From the NCBI RefSeq assembly GCF_013004645.1, contig NZ_JABEME010000002.1, forward strand, positions 248,001 to 312,000: DNA of 64,000 bases. Reading direction: 5' to 3'. Positions 51,496 to 61,609 of the stretch are shown here, piece after piece. This DNA comes from Stenotrophomonas africana. GTDB taxonomy: Bacteria > Pseudomonadota > Gammaproteobacteria > Xanthomonadales > Xanthomonadaceae. The position numbers and the translations under genes were made by a program. Position 1 is the stretch's first letter, and the number at the start of each line of letters is the position of its first letter. Below the pieces are notes generated by a model. It searched no databases, was not told where the DNA came from, and saw only the letters and a program-made list of their open reading frames with translations.

Positions 51496-53916
51496 GTGTC
51501 TTCTTTCCTGCGATCGATCCGTGCACGGGGGCCTTGGCTGGCCCTGCTGCTGTGCACTGCCTTCCTGCTGTCCGCGCCGGTGCTGGCACAGGATGAGGAC
51601 CCCACGCCAAAGCAGCAGTTGGCGGATATCGATTCGAGACTGAAGGAGGTCGAGCGCAAGCGTGGCGATGCAGAGGCCATCGAGACGCTGGCCATGCTGT
51701 CCGAGAATGCCTCGCAGGCGCGGCGTGATGCTGAGGCGCTGGAAAAGGCGCTGCAGCCACAGCTGGTTCGCCTCGACGAACAGCTGGCGCAGCTGGGTAC
51801 GCCTGCGGAAGGCACTGCCGAGCCGCCGGAACTGGCAGCGCAGCGACGCACCATCACCAAGCAGCGCGACGGCCTGGCCGCGTCGGTGGCGCAGGCCAAG
51901 ACCAGTGCCGTGCGTGCCCAGCAGCTGGCAACCGACATCGACCAGCAACGCGCCGCGCAACGGACCGAGGAGCTGGGCCAGAAGGTAGCCTCGCCGTTGT
52001 CGCCTGCACTGTGGAGCAAGGTGGCCGAGCGCCTGCCGATCGATATCGCGCGGGTTGCGCCGCTGGCCAAGCAGGGACGTGACACGCTGATCGCCGCCGT
52101 CCGCGCCAATGGCTGGGGCACACCGTTGCTTGGCCTGGCGGCCGCGCTGGTGATGATGTTCCCGCTGCGGTTGTGGCTGCGCAGGCTGGGCCGCCGGTTC
52201 GCAGCCTCCGAGCGCGCGCCGGACGGTCGCCTGCGCCGCTCCGGTCTGGCCATGTGGCTGTTGCTGGTGGGCACGCTGTTGCCCGGCTATGCGGTGGTCG
52301 TGTTCATCGCCTCGCTCAACGCCATCGGTGCGATCGCCCCGCGCCTGCAGAACGTGGCCGACGGTGTGGAGCAGGCCACCTTTGCCGCCGCATTCATCGC
52401 TGCGCTCAGCGCCTGCCTGCTGGTGCCCAAGCGCCCATCATGGCGGCTGTTGAACCTGGACGACACCGCTGCGCTGAAGCTGCGCAAGTATGCCTGGGGC
52501 GCGGCAGCGCTGGCCTGGCTGAGCACGGTGCTGGTCGCCATCGATCAGGCCACGCGCACCAGCGACGTCACCACGGTAGCGCTGGATGGCGTGATCGCGC
52601 TGACCTATCTGGGACTGATCATGGCGATGCTGGTGACGCTGGCGCGCCTGCACCGGCGGCAGACCGCCGAGGCCGAAGCCAAGTTGGAGGCACAGGCCGA
52701 CGGGCTGACGGTGAGCACGCCAGTGCGGCGCAGCAGCTGGCTGGTGCTGGCACGTGTGGCGGGCAACATCGCGGTGGTGGCTGCCATCATCGCGACGCTG
52801 CTGGGCTACGTGAATTTCGCCAAATTCGTCAACCAGCAGCTGATCGGCGGCAGCATCGTGGTGCTGGCGGCAACCCTGCTGTTCAAGTTCGTCGATGACC
52901 TGAGCACCTGGATGCTCAACGCCGACAGCAAGGTCGGCCAGACCATCCTGCTCAGCACTGGCTTGAGCGTATCGCGGCTGGAACAGGCGGGCGTACTGTT
53001 GTCAGCGATGCTGCGAACCCTTGTTGTGCTGGTTGCCCTGCTGGCTCTTGCCGCGCCGTTCGGCAACGTCGGCACGATCGTTGAACGCATTGCCTCGCTG
53101 TCAAACGGCATCGAGATCAACAAGGATCTGACGCTGCAGCCCGGCCGCATTGTCACCGGCGTGCTGGTGTTGCTGGTGGGCATGGGGTTGACCCAGCTGC
53201 TGCAGCGCTGGCTGACCGACACCTACCTGCCCAAGACCGAGCTGGATCTGGGCGCGCGCAACTCGATCAGCACCATCGCCGGCTACGTCGGCATCATCCT
53301 GGTGGGCCTGTGGGCGCTGACCGCGATGGGCCTGAACCTGAAGAACCTGGCGCTGCTGGTCAGCGCATTGTCGGTGGGTATCGGTTTCGGCCTGCAGGCG
53401 ATCATCCAGAACTTCGTCTCCGGGCTGATCCTGCTGGCTGAGCGCCCGGTGAAGATCGGCGACTGGGTGAAGCTGGGTGATCAGGAGGGCGACATCCGCC
53501 GCATCAACGTGCGCTCGACCGAGATCCAGGTGGGTGACCGGTCGACGCTGATCGTGCCGAACTCGGAGCTGATCACCAAGACCATCCGCAACATGACGAT
53601 GGGCAACAACCAGGGCCGCATACAGATCCAGTTCGCGGTGCCGCCCAGCACCGACGTCGGCAACCTGCGGCAGGCGCTGCTGGATGCGTACACCGCGCAC
53701 ACCAACGTGCTGAAGCAGCCGGCGCCAACGGTCTACATCGACAGCATTGCCGGTGGCCAGATCACCATCAACAGCTTCGCGTACGTGGCCAGCCCGCGGC
53801 AGGTGTATGCCACCCGCAGCGATCTGTACTTCAGCCTGCTGCAGATCCTGGCGGAGCGGAACATTCCGCTGTCGACCCCGACCGATATCCACATCACCCG
53901 CGATCCGCAGGAGTAG
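51496..53916 (+). CDS. Mechanosensitive ion channel of the MscS family with DUF3772
   Basis: An 806-residue protein from a GTG at 51496 (51487 is another option). Signal peptide ALLLCTAFLLSAPVLAQ, then a periplasmic coiled-coil region of about 200 residues (LADIDSRLKEVERKRGDAEA), as in DUF3772. Many membrane helices follow, then the MscS core: GIGFGLQAIIQNFVSGLILL and AERPVKIGDWVKLGDQEGDI. The C-terminal beta/alpha part ends DIHITRDPQE. It releases solutes on hypo-osmotic shock. The long frame upstream of the GTG has no ribosome site and is not coding-like. Confidence 0.88.
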   Translation: MSSFLRSIRARGPWLALLLCTAFLLSAPVLAQDEDPTPKQQLADIDSRLKEVERKRGDAEAIETLAMLSENASQARRDAEALEKALQPQLVRLDEQLAQLGTPAEGTAEPPELAAQRRTITKQRDGLAASVAQAKTSAVRAQQLATDIDQQRAAQRTEELGQKVASPLSPALWSKVAERLPIDIARVAPLAKQGRDTLIAAVRANGWGTPLLGLAAALVMMFPLRLWLRRLGRRFAASERAPDGRLRRSGLAMWLLLVGTLLPGYAVVVFIASLNAIGAIAPRLQNVADGVEQATFAAAFIAALSACLLVPKRPSWRLLNLDDTAALKLRKYAWGAAALAWLSTVLVAIDQATRTSDVTTVALDGVIALTYLGLIMAMLVTLARLHRRQTAEAEAKLEAQADGLTVSTPVRRSSWLVLARVAGNIAVVAAIIATLLGYVNFAKFVNQQLIGGSIVVLAATLLFKFVDDLSTWMLNADSKVGQTILLSTGLSVSRLEQAGVLLSAMLRTLVVLVALLALAAPFGNVGTIVERIASLSNGIEINKDLTLQPGRIVTGVLVLLVGMGLTQLLQRWLTDTYLPKTELDLGARNSISTIAGYVGIILVGLWALTAMGLNLKNLALLVSALSVGIGFGLQAIIQNFVSGLILLAERPVKIGDWVKLGDQEGDIRRINVRSTEIQVGDRSTLIVPNSELITKTIRNMTMGNNQGRIQIQFAVPPSTDVGNLRQALLDAYTAHTNVLKQPAPTVYIDSIAGGQITINSFAYVASPRQVYATRSDLYFSLLQILAERNIPLSTPTDIHITRDPQE

Positions 53917-53917
53917 G

Positions 53918-54437
53918 GGGTTTTTGCAGGGCTGCGCCCTGCACCCGCCGAAGCAACGTCAACCGCAAGAGCAACAGCGTGCATTCCGTGGTTGGGCGGG
54001 GCGGTGCGGAGTGCGGGGACGCCGCAAGTACGTCCCTGTAGGCTTGGCAGCCGCATCCATGCGGCTGACACCCCACACTCCGGCACCGCCCCACCTCTGA
54101 CAGATTCCTGCGGCTGTCGGTAGGTGTCGGCCTTGGTCGACACTTCTGCCAGATATCGAAATCAATCTGGGGTCAGATCCGTTTTCCGGAGGAAAACGGA
54201 TCTGACCCCATCGGCATGTCCAACAGACCGCAGCAAACTGGCGAAGGCGGGGTGGGTCCGGTTGCGGGGGCGTGAGCCGCATGGATGCGGCGACCGAGCT
54301 TACATGGACGTACTTGCAGCGTCCCCCGCAACCGGACCCACCCCGCCATCCCCCAGGAAACCAGCTTCTGCCGTTGCTCTGGCGTTTGCCGTTGATTCGG
54401 CGGGTGCAGGGCGCAGCCCTGCCAGAACCCCCCGTAC
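53918..54437. repeat. Large imperfect inverted repeat
   Basis: GCAGGGCTGCGCCCTGCACCCGCCG near the left end recurs inverted as GGCGGGTGCAGGGCGCAGCC near 54400. Inner segments with GCCGCATCCATGCGGC and GCCGCATGGATGCGGC are also paired, as are the ACGTACTTG/CAAGTACGT parts. A SMAG-like arm (GGTAGGTGTCGGCC, 54119-54146) lies in the centre. No gene; the whole resembles dispersed Stenotrophomonas intergenic repeat units. Confidence 0.7.
54168..54210. repeat. Perfect 20-bp palindrome
   Basis: TGGGGTCAGATCCGTTTTCC and its exact inverse complement are separated only by GGA. Such GGGTCAGATCC palindromes recur in related genomes; the role is unknown. Confidence 0.85.
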
Positions 54438-54492
54438 TTGCAACGGTCATCATCCCGGTCCACACTTCGTTGCCGATCTGAAGACGGCAACG

Positions 54493-55431
54493 ATGACCCA
54501 CAAGATCCCCCTGTTGATCGACACCGACCCCGGTGTGGACGACGCCCTGGCCCTGCTGATGGCCTTTGCCGACGAACGGCATGACGTGGTCGCCCTGACC
54601 ATCGCCGCCGGCAATGTCGGCCTGCAGTACACCGTCCGCAACGCCCTCAAGCTCTGCGACATCGTCGGCCGCACCGACGTACCGGTGTTTGCCGGCAGCC
54701 CGGATCCGCTGCTGCATCCCTCCGTTGACGCTGCCCACGTGCATGGCCGTGACGGCTACGGCGACGTGGACCTGCCGCCGCCGAGCCGTCAGGCTGAAGC
54801 CGAACACGCCGCACTGGCCATCCTGCGCCTGTCGCACGAGCACGCCGGCGAACTGATGCTGGTGATGCTCGGCCCGCTGACCAACCTTGCCCTGGCACTG
54901 AAGCTGGACCCGACCCTGCCCGAGCGCATCAAGCGCATTGTGGTGATGGGCGGCGCGGTCACCTGCCACGGCAACATCACCCCGGCGGCCGAATTCAACA
55001 TTGCGTTCGACCCGGAAGCGGCGCACGTGGTGTTCACCTCGTTCAAGCACCTGCTGGTGTCGGACTGGGAGGCCACCGTCGCCCATGGCCTGCCGCTGCA
55101 GGACGCCGAGAAGTGGCTGCAGGCCGATTCCGATCGCGCCCGCTTCTACGAACTGATCTCGCGCAAGACCCGTGGCCTGTCCGAAGACAGCAAGGGCGGG
55201 CGCTGGTACACCGCCGATGCGGTGGCCATGGCCTGGGCGCTGAACCCCGAAGGGCAGCTGCGGGTCGAGTCGCGCCCGCTGAACGTGGAGCTGAACGGCA
55301 CGTTCAGCCGCGGCGCCACCATCGTTGATTGGAACCGCCAGACCGGCCAGCCGGACAACTGCGATCTGCTGATGGCCTACGACCAGCAGCGTTTCGAGGC
55401 CCTGGTGCGCCAGGCCCTGGGTGCGGACTGA
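54493..55431 (+). CDS. Inosine-uridine preferring nucleoside hydrolase family protein
   Basis: A 312-residue N-ribohydrolase. The N-terminal calcium-binding motif PLLIDTDPGVDDALAL is complete. NVGLQYTVRNALKLCDIVG, GPLTNLALALKLDP, VVMGGAVTCHGNITPAAEFN and the C-terminal RGATIVDWNR are typical. It splits nucleosides into base and ribose for salvage. The ATG at 54493 is chosen; the longer frame runs through the upstream repeat. Codon use is core-like. Confidence 0.92.
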   Translation: MTHKIPLLIDTDPGVDDALALLMAFADERHDVVALTIAAGNVGLQYTVRNALKLCDIVGRTDVPVFAGSPDPLLHPSVDAAHVHGRDGYGDVDLPPPSRQAEAEHAALAILRLSHEHAGELMLVMLGPLTNLALALKLDPTLPERIKRIVVMGGAVTCHGNITPAAEFNIAFDPEAAHVVFTSFKHLLVSDWEATVAHGLPLQDAEKWLQADSDRARFYELISRKTRGLSEDSKGGRWYTADAVAMAWALNPEGQLRVESRPLNVELNGTFSRGATIVDWNRQTGQPDNCDLLMAYDQQRFEALVRQALGAD

Positions 55432-55519
55432 CGTCGATTGACCGGCACCGGTTGCCCCGGGCGGCAACCGGTGCTTATAATGCCGCTCTTGACCACCAGC
55501 CCATTTACGGTGTGAGCCC

Positions 55520-55762
55520 ATGAAGGCCGATATCCATCCGAACTACCGCGACGTCGTCTTCCATGACGTCACCTCCGATTTCAAGATCCTGACCCGCTCG
55601 ACCATGGCGACGAAGGAAACCATCCAGTGGGAAGACGGCAACGAATACCCGCTGGTCAAGGTTGAAATTTCCTCGGCTTCGCACCCGTTCTACACGGGCA
55701 AGCACAAGGTCATCGACACCTCGGGCCGTATCGACAAGTTCCAGAAGCGCTACGCGCGCTGA
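55520..55762 (+). CDS. rpmE2: Ribosomal protein bL31, type B
   Basis: An 80-residue ribosomal protein: [40 protein letters not shown] and the end [12 protein letters not shown]. It lacks the CxxC zinc cysteines of type A, so it is the zinc-free form, which in many bacteria replaces type A under zinc limitation. An intrinsic terminator follows at 55786. Confidence 0.95.
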   Translation: MKADIHPNYRDVVFHDVTSDFKILTRSTMATKETIQWEDGNEYPLVKVEISSASHPFYTGKHKVIDTSGRIDKFQKRYAR

Positions 55763-55785
55763 TCTGTCGATCCAGCTTCGAACCA

Positions 55786-55816
55786 ACGGCCGCGCTCTGC
55801 GCGGCCGTTTGTTTTT
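55786..55816 (+). terminator. Intrinsic terminator after rpmE2
   Basis: ACGGCCGCG-CTCTG-CGCGGCCGT is followed by TTGTTTTT, 24 nt after the stop. Confidence 0.9.
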
Positions 55817-56058
55817 CCCCAACGCCAACCCAACGGGCGTTTGGATGGGCGGAACACTGCGTTCGTGTGACAACGCTTTTGCCGATCCGGGCCGCTCAAC
55901 GGCCGGTGTCTGGCTGCCTGTCGTATACGACTTCTGTCTAGCGCCGGGCAAATGCTGCTGTGCGATAATGACCTGATCCCCGGCACAGGCCGAGGACGTC
56001 ATTCACGTGCCTGACCAATGCGCTTGGGCAGGCGCCTTCCCATGAAGGAGCGCACACA

Positions 56059-57336
<1,278 letters not shown>

Positions 57337-57361
57337 TCGCCCCGCGTAGGTTGTGCCGAGA

Positions 57362-57390
57362 ACGCCCCGCATCCGCGGGGCGTTTTTTTT
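57362..57390 (+). terminator. Intrinsic terminator after gltA
   Basis: ACGCCCCGC-ATCC-GCGGGGCGT followed by an unbroken T run. Confidence 0.93.
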
Positions 57391-57629
57391 GGAGCGGACC
57401 TGGTAGGTACGGACCGCTGGTCCGCACGAGTTCGGCGCCCGCGAAAAATCTTCCACGCATGGCGTGGATCTACCACCGCAACCGCCCTCGGTAGGTGCCA
57501 ACCCTGGTTGGCACGCGCTTCACCGCGCCAAGGCCGCGTGATTCAAGGGTCTCGCCAGCTTCACAACCGCTCGCGCAGCCTCAGGACACCAACTGCATCC
57601 GCAGCACCTGAAATGGAGCATCCACCCCG
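57391..57629. repeat. Intergenic with two GGTAGGT palindromes
   Basis: GGTAGGTACGGACCGCTGGTCCGCAC at about 57402-57427 and GGTAGGTGCCAACCCTGGTTGGCAC at about 57490-57514 are single-hairpin relatives of the GTAG elements. No gene. Confidence 0.7.
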
Positions 57630-58709
57630 ATGAGTACCCGATTCGACCCACCCGAGCGCGGCCCGCTCGGCCCAGACGTCGCCACTGTCGTCACCGCCCC
57701 CATCGTCGCCCCTCCCAGCGAAAGCGCCGTGTCCTGGGGCGCGATCTTCGCAGGCGCGGTCGCCGCTGCCGCACTCTCCCTCATCCTGTTGATCCTCGGC
57801 GTTGGCCTCGGCCTGTCGTCGGTGTCGCCGTGGTCGTTCGAGGGCGTCAGCAAGGAAACCTTCGGTTGGTCCAGCATCATCTGGCTCACTTTCACCGCAC
57901 TGGCCGCATCCGGCCTGGGCGGCTATCTGGCCGGTCGCCTGCGCACCAAGTGGACGCAGATCCACGGCGATGAAACCTACTTCCGCGATACCGCACACGG
58001 TTTCGTTTCGTGGGCGGTCGCCACGCTGCTCACTGCCGGTCTGCTGACCTCGGCCATCGGTGGCGTGCTCGGCGCCGGCGCCAAGGTCGCAGGCGCCACC
58101 GCAGGTGCAGCCGCTTCCACCGCCGGTGTTGCCGCGACGGGTGCTGGCAGCGCCGCCGCCGCTGCGCCGGAAGGCGACCTCAACTACTGGGTCGACTCGC
58201 TGTTCCGCAACGCCACCAACCCGGGCCCGGACGCCGCCGCCGCACCGCCGGCACCGGGTGCGCCGGGCGCAGTACCGATGGACCCCACCGCGCCGCCGCC
58301 GGCTGCCAACGTCGGCCCGCGCGACGCGCGCATGGCCCCGCCGCCGCCGCGCCCGATGCCGGGCAACGGTCCGATGGCCGACCGCCGCGAAGTACGCGCC
58401 GAAGTGAACCGCATCATCGTCAACAGCCTGCAGGGGGAAGGCCTGGATCCGGGCGACACCCAGTACCTGTCGCAGCTGATCGCGCGCGAAACCGGCATGA
58501 GCCCGGCTGAAGCGCAGGCGCGTGTGACCGATGTGCAGACGCGCATGCGTGCGGCGCTGGAAAAGGCCAAGAACACCGCCAAGCAGGCCGCCGACGACGC
58601 CCGAAAGGCGACCGCCTATGCCGCACTGTGGCTGTTCATCACCCTGCTGATCGGCGCGTTCTTCGCCAGCCTCAGCGCTACCTGGGGCGGCCGCCGCCGC
58701 GACCTCTAA
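57630..58709 (+). CDS. Hypothetical multi-pass membrane protein with Pro/Ala-rich loop
   Basis: A 359-residue protein. Helices are seen at residues 35-65 (GAIFAGAVAAAALSLILLIL), 80-105, 125-150 and near the end (YAALWLFITLLIGAFFASLS). Between them is a low-complexity Ala/Pro region (GAPGAVPMDPTAPPPAANVG) and a helical part (DTQYLSQLIARETGMSPAEA). The layout is common among xanthomonad membrane proteins of unknown role. A 23-residue membrane peptide follows, probably in the same transcript. Confidence 0.8.
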   Translation: MSTRFDPPERGPLGPDVATVVTAPIVAPPSESAVSWGAIFAGAVAAAALSLILLILGVGLGLSSVSPWSFEGVSKETFGWSSIIWLTFTALAASGLGGYLAGRLRTKWTQIHGDETYFRDTAHGFVSWAVATLLTAGLLTSAIGGVLGAGAKVAGATAGAAASTAGVAATGAGSAAAAAPEGDLNYWVDSLFRNATNPGPDAAAAPPAPGAPGAVPMDPTAPPPAANVGPRDARMAPPPPRPMPGNGPMADRREVRAEVNRIIVNSLQGEGLDPGDTQYLSQLIARETGMSPAEAQARVTDVQTRMRAALEKAKNTAKQAADDARKATAYAALWLFITLLIGAFFASLSATWGGRRRDL

Positions 58710-58736
58710 CCCGTATTCCGTGCAAGGAGACCTGTC

Positions 58737-58808
58737 ATGAAAATGATTCTGCTCTGGTTGTTGGGCGTGCCGATTCCGCTGCTGATTCTGTACGCGATCT
58801 TCTTCTGA
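58737..58808 (+). CDS. 23-residue membrane micropeptide
   Basis: A frame of 23 residues, almost wholly a single hydrophobic helix (MKMILLWLLGVPIPLLILYA and three more). AAGGAGACC precedes the ATG, a strong ribosome site. It lies 27 nt after the larger membrane-protein gene. Similar tiny DUF3309-like or small membrane peptides are known in proteobacteria. A hairpin ATCAGGCCGCC-GAAA-GGCGGCCTGAT at 58831-58856 ends the unit. Confidence 0.7.
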   Translation: MKMILLWLLGVPIPLLILYAIFF

Positions 58809-58830
58809 TCGTGCGCCAACGCGATGTCTC

Positions 58831-58856
58831 ATCAGGCCGCCGAAAGGCGGCCTGAT
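58831..58856 (+). terminator. Hairpin after micropeptide gene
   Basis: An 11-bp perfect stem with a GAAA tetraloop, 22 nt after the micropeptide stop, without a T run. A GTAG-type element (TGTAGAGTCGAGCCATGCTCGACTC) follows immediately. Confidence 0.75.
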
Positions 58857-58931
58857 ATCTGTAGAGTCGAGCCATGCTCGACTCCCGCGCGCAGCGATCA
58901 GCGCGCACGCCGGCCAGACGCCCGCCCGGTA

Positions 58932-59705
58932 CTACGCTTCCGCGTACCGGCTCGGCGAACACCCCAGCACGCGCCGGAATACCGCAGCAAATGCGCTCGG
59001 GCTGGCATATCCCAGGTCCAGTGCCACGCGTGTCACCGCCTGCCCTTGCCCCAGTCGTTCGATGGCCACCAGCAGGCACACCTGCTGCCGCCACTCGGCA
59101 AAACTCACCCCGGTATCGGCGCGGAACATCCGCGTGAACGTGCGACGGCTCATGCCCGCATCCGCAGCCCCCTCATCAAGCCCAATGGCGAGCGAAGGCG
59201 CATCGAACAGCGCCCGGCAGACGCGCGCGAGGCGTGCATCGGCAGGCAATGGCGCATGCAGGGAAAGCGTCGACATCGACGCGATCTCCGCCACCAGCAA
59301 TTGCATCAGCTTGCCCGCACGCCCGTCCTCGTCATAGAGCGGCGGCAGGTCCACTGCATCCTCCAGCAACTGCCGCAACAAGGGAGAGACCGCATAGACG
59401 CGGCAGTGCGCTGGCAGTGCTACAGCAGTGGCTGCCTCGATGGAAAGGAAGGCGTTGAGCATCGTCACTGGCCCGCGCATCGTCATCTCGTGGTCCAGCC
59501 CGGCCGGTACCCAGCAGGCGCGCTGCGGCGGCACCAGCCAGCGTCCCTGCGGTGTCGTCACGCTGATGGTGCCGCGCGCGGCGAACGCGAACTGACCGCG
59601 TCGGTGGGCATGGCGGGGAAACGTGGACGCGGCCGCGTAGTCGTTCGAGGTCACCACGACATCGCGCGGCAGGTCTTCGTAGGGATCGAGCAGCGAATTG
59701 CGCAT
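58932..59705 (-). CDS. AraC-family transcriptional regulator
   Basis: A 257-residue regulator from the ATG at 59705; the longer frame upstream overlaps the divergent gene. The N-terminal cupin-like domain is FPRHAHRRGQFAFAARGTIS. The C-terminal double helix-turn-helix is GAADAGMSRRTFTRMFRADT, then VTRVALDLGYASPSAFAAVF and GCSPSRY. It is divergent from an alpha/beta hydrolase with a 93-nt intergenic region, which suggests it controls that gene. The effector is unknown. Confidence 0.9.
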   Translation of the reverse strand: MRNSLLDPYEDLPRDVVVTSNDYAAASTFPRHAHRRGQFAFAARGTISVTTPQGRWLVPPQRACWVPAGLDHEMTMRGPVTMLNAFLSIEAATAVALPAHCRVYAVSPLLRQLLEDAVDLPPLYDEDGRAGKLMQLLVAEIASMSTLSLHAPLPADARLARVCRALFDAPSLAIGLDEGAADAGMSRRTFTRMFRADTGVSFAEWRQQVCLLVAIERLGQGQAVTRVALDLGYASPSAFAAVFRRVLGCSPSRYAEA

Positions 59706-59798
59706 GGCCCGGATTCTATAGCGGTTGACCCGCCACCGACGGCGGGCCGCACCTGCGCTGCCTAGCATCTGTACTCCTTCTGACTGTGGCGATTTTTC

Positions 59799-60563
59799 AT
59801 GGCCAACACTTTTCATCGCGTGGGCCAGGGGCCTCACTTCGTCCTGGTCCTGCATGGCTGGTTCGGCGACGCGCATGCGTTCGAGCCGATCGAGCCGTGG
59901 CTGTCGCACGATCACTTCAGCTACGTCTTCATGGATTGCCGTGGCTACGGAGGCATGCGTGATGCGACGGGTCAGTTCAGCATCGACGAGATGGCGCATG
60001 ATGCGTTGGCGCTCGCCGATGCGCTGCGGATCGACACCTTCAGCGTGGTAGGGCATTCCATGGGAGGCATGGCGATCGAGCGCATTGCCGTGCTCGCGCC
60101 ACAGCGCGTGCGGTCCCTGCTGGCCATCGCGCCCGTTCCCTGTGGTGGCATTGCCTATGACACGCCCACGCGGCGCCTGCTGGAGAGTGCTGCCGACAGC
60201 CTCGCCAACCGGCGGACCATCATCGATCGCAGCACCGGCGGGCGGCTGCCTGCCGCCTGGTTGGACTGGAAGGCCGGCTACTCAATGCAGCGCTCCGCGC
60301 CCGGTGCGTTTGCTGCCTATCTTTCCGCGTGGACAGATACGGATTTCAGCAATGAGATCGTTGGCGAACATCGGTTGAAGGTGGTGGTGGGCGGAAATGA
60401 TCCAACGTTCAACCGGTCACTGATGGAGAAGACCTATCTGTGCCGCTATCGAAACGCGACGCTGGAGGTCATCGAAAGTGCAGGGCACTACCCGATGAAT
60501 GAGACGCCCTTGGCATTGGTGGCGGCCATGGAGTCCTTCCTGTTGTCATTGCCCGGGAGGTAG
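59799..60563 (+). CDS. Alpha/beta hydrolase
   Basis: A 254-residue enzyme of the alpha/beta-hydrolase fold: oxyanion region LVLHGWFGDAHAFEPI, nucleophile elbow FSVVGHSMGGMAIERI (catalytic Ser), and the C-terminal histidine in VIESAGHYPMNETPLALV. The acid is probably in VVVGGNDPTF. The reaction is not determined. The gene is divergent from the AraC regulator. Repeats of the GTAG type follow. Confidence 0.9.
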   Translation: MANTFHRVGQGPHFVLVLHGWFGDAHAFEPIEPWLSHDHFSYVFMDCRGYGGMRDATGQFSIDEMAHDALALADALRIDTFSVVGHSMGGMAIERIAVLAPQRVRSLLAIAPVPCGGIAYDTPTRRLLESAADSLANRRTIIDRSTGGRLPAAWLDWKAGYSMQRSAPGAFAAYLSAWTDTDFSNEIVGEHRLKVVVGGNDPTFNRSLMEKTYLCRYRNATLEVIESAGHYPMNETPLALVAAMESFLLSLPGR

Positions 60564-61051
60564 CGTCGCCTATCCGGCGATTCGCGGGTAGGGCGCGAAC
60601 AACAGTCGAGCGTGGCTCGACTCTACAAAGGCAAGGCAATGAGGTTTGTTGTATTCAATGGGTGAGGATAGTTGCATAACCCCATCCGGTAGATTCACGC
60701 CATGCGTGGATGACCCATTGTAGAGTCGAGCCTTGCTCGACTCACGCGCGCAGCGCGGGTATATCGCGCAGTGTCGGAAGAGCAGTCGACTGACAGTCGA
60801 CTCTACAAGAGCGAAGCAATGAGGTTTGTTGCATTCAAGCAGTGAGGGAGTTTGCATAACCCTCAAACATTGAGCGCCTTCAAGAATTCTTCTTAACGTC
60901 CCACGTTTTAGGAATGCTTGCATGGCCTGCGTGGCAATGGATTCCTAACATTCTCTCCGTCGCCTGCAACCACCTCTGCGGGCGGCGCCTCCCTCCCTTT
61001 CTCCTTAGGGGAGGGGGGCTTTCATATTCCCCCTGTCCGAGAGAGACACCC
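60564..61051. repeat. Two tandem GTAG-type repeat units before fimbrial genes
   Basis: An inverted arm GTCGAGCGTGGCTCGACTCTAC (60604-60626) is followed by CAATGAGGTTTGTTGTATTCAA...TTGCATAACCC. A second pair of arms (60719-60805) is followed by a near copy, CAATGAGGTTTGTTGCATTCAA...TTGCATAACCC. The unit of about 60 nt after each arm is thus duplicated. The remaining part to 61051 should hold the fimbrial promoter. Confidence 0.75.
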
Positions 61052-61549
61052 ATGCACGCCATTCTCAAGAAGGCCGCGCTCGCTGCAGCGCTGGCCACTG
61101 CTTCGCTGTCCGCGCACGCGCTGGAAACCAAGATCACCGTCTACGCCGACGTCGACCCGACCCTGGCGCTGCTGCGCGACGATGGCACCCCGCTGCCGGA
61201 CACCGTGCAGCTGACCCACGATCCGCTGCGCGGCCTGCTGCCGTCCACGCAGCAGGTGCGCATCCACTCCAACGATATCGATAAGGACATCGAAGTTCGC
61301 CTCGGCCACGATCCGGTGCTGCTCAATGGCAGCACCCGCGTGCCGCTGGCCGTCAGCCTCAACACCGATGCGCTGACCACCGCGGTCACAGAGTACAAGG
61401 CAGCTGATCTGTTCAACGGTGCCAGCTCGACGCCGGGTGCGTCCATCTCGATGCCGCTCACCATCGCCCAAGCGGGTACCGGCGGGCCGCTTACCGTACA
61501 GGGCCGCTACGAAGGCATGGTCTACATCATCATGAACCAGAAGCCCTGA
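61052..61549 (+). CDS. CS1-type fimbrial major subunit
   Basis: A 165-residue pilin: signal peptide MHAILKKAALAAALATASLS ending AHA, then a mature start LETKITVYADVDPTLALLR, typical of CS1/Cbl alpha-fimbrial major subunits. The C-terminal region SISMPLTIAQAGTGGPLTVQ and VYIIMNQ fits the donor/acceptor strands. It is exported and assembled by the usher encoded next. No chaperone gene lies directly upstream; it may be downstream of the window. Confidence 0.88.
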   Translation: MHAILKKAALAAALATASLSAHALETKITVYADVDPTLALLRDDGTPLPDTVQLTHDPLRGLLPSTQQVRIHSNDIDKDIEVRLGHDPVLLNGSTRVPLAVSLNTDALTTAVTEYKAADLFNGASSTPGASISMPLTIAQAGTGGPLTVQGRYEGMVYIIMNQKP

Positions 61550-61565
61550 TTCACGGCTTCCCCGC

Positions 61566-61588
61566 GCCGGCCCGCATTGCGGGCCGGC
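61566..61588 (+). promoter_or_regulatory. Hairpin between pilin and usher genes
   Basis: GCCGGCCCGC-ATT-GCGGGCCGGC, a perfect 10-bp stem without a T run. It probably lowers transcription or stability downstream so that pilin exceeds usher, as usual in fimbrial operons. Confidence 0.75.
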
Positions 61589-61609
61589 CGCTTCTGCAGC
61601 GGTACCCCC

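Noticed and set aside
57561..58832. Long minus-strand frame opposite the membrane protein at 57630
   Set aside because: Arg/Gly/His-rich sequence typical of antisense frames in high-G+C genes; no motif or ribosome site.
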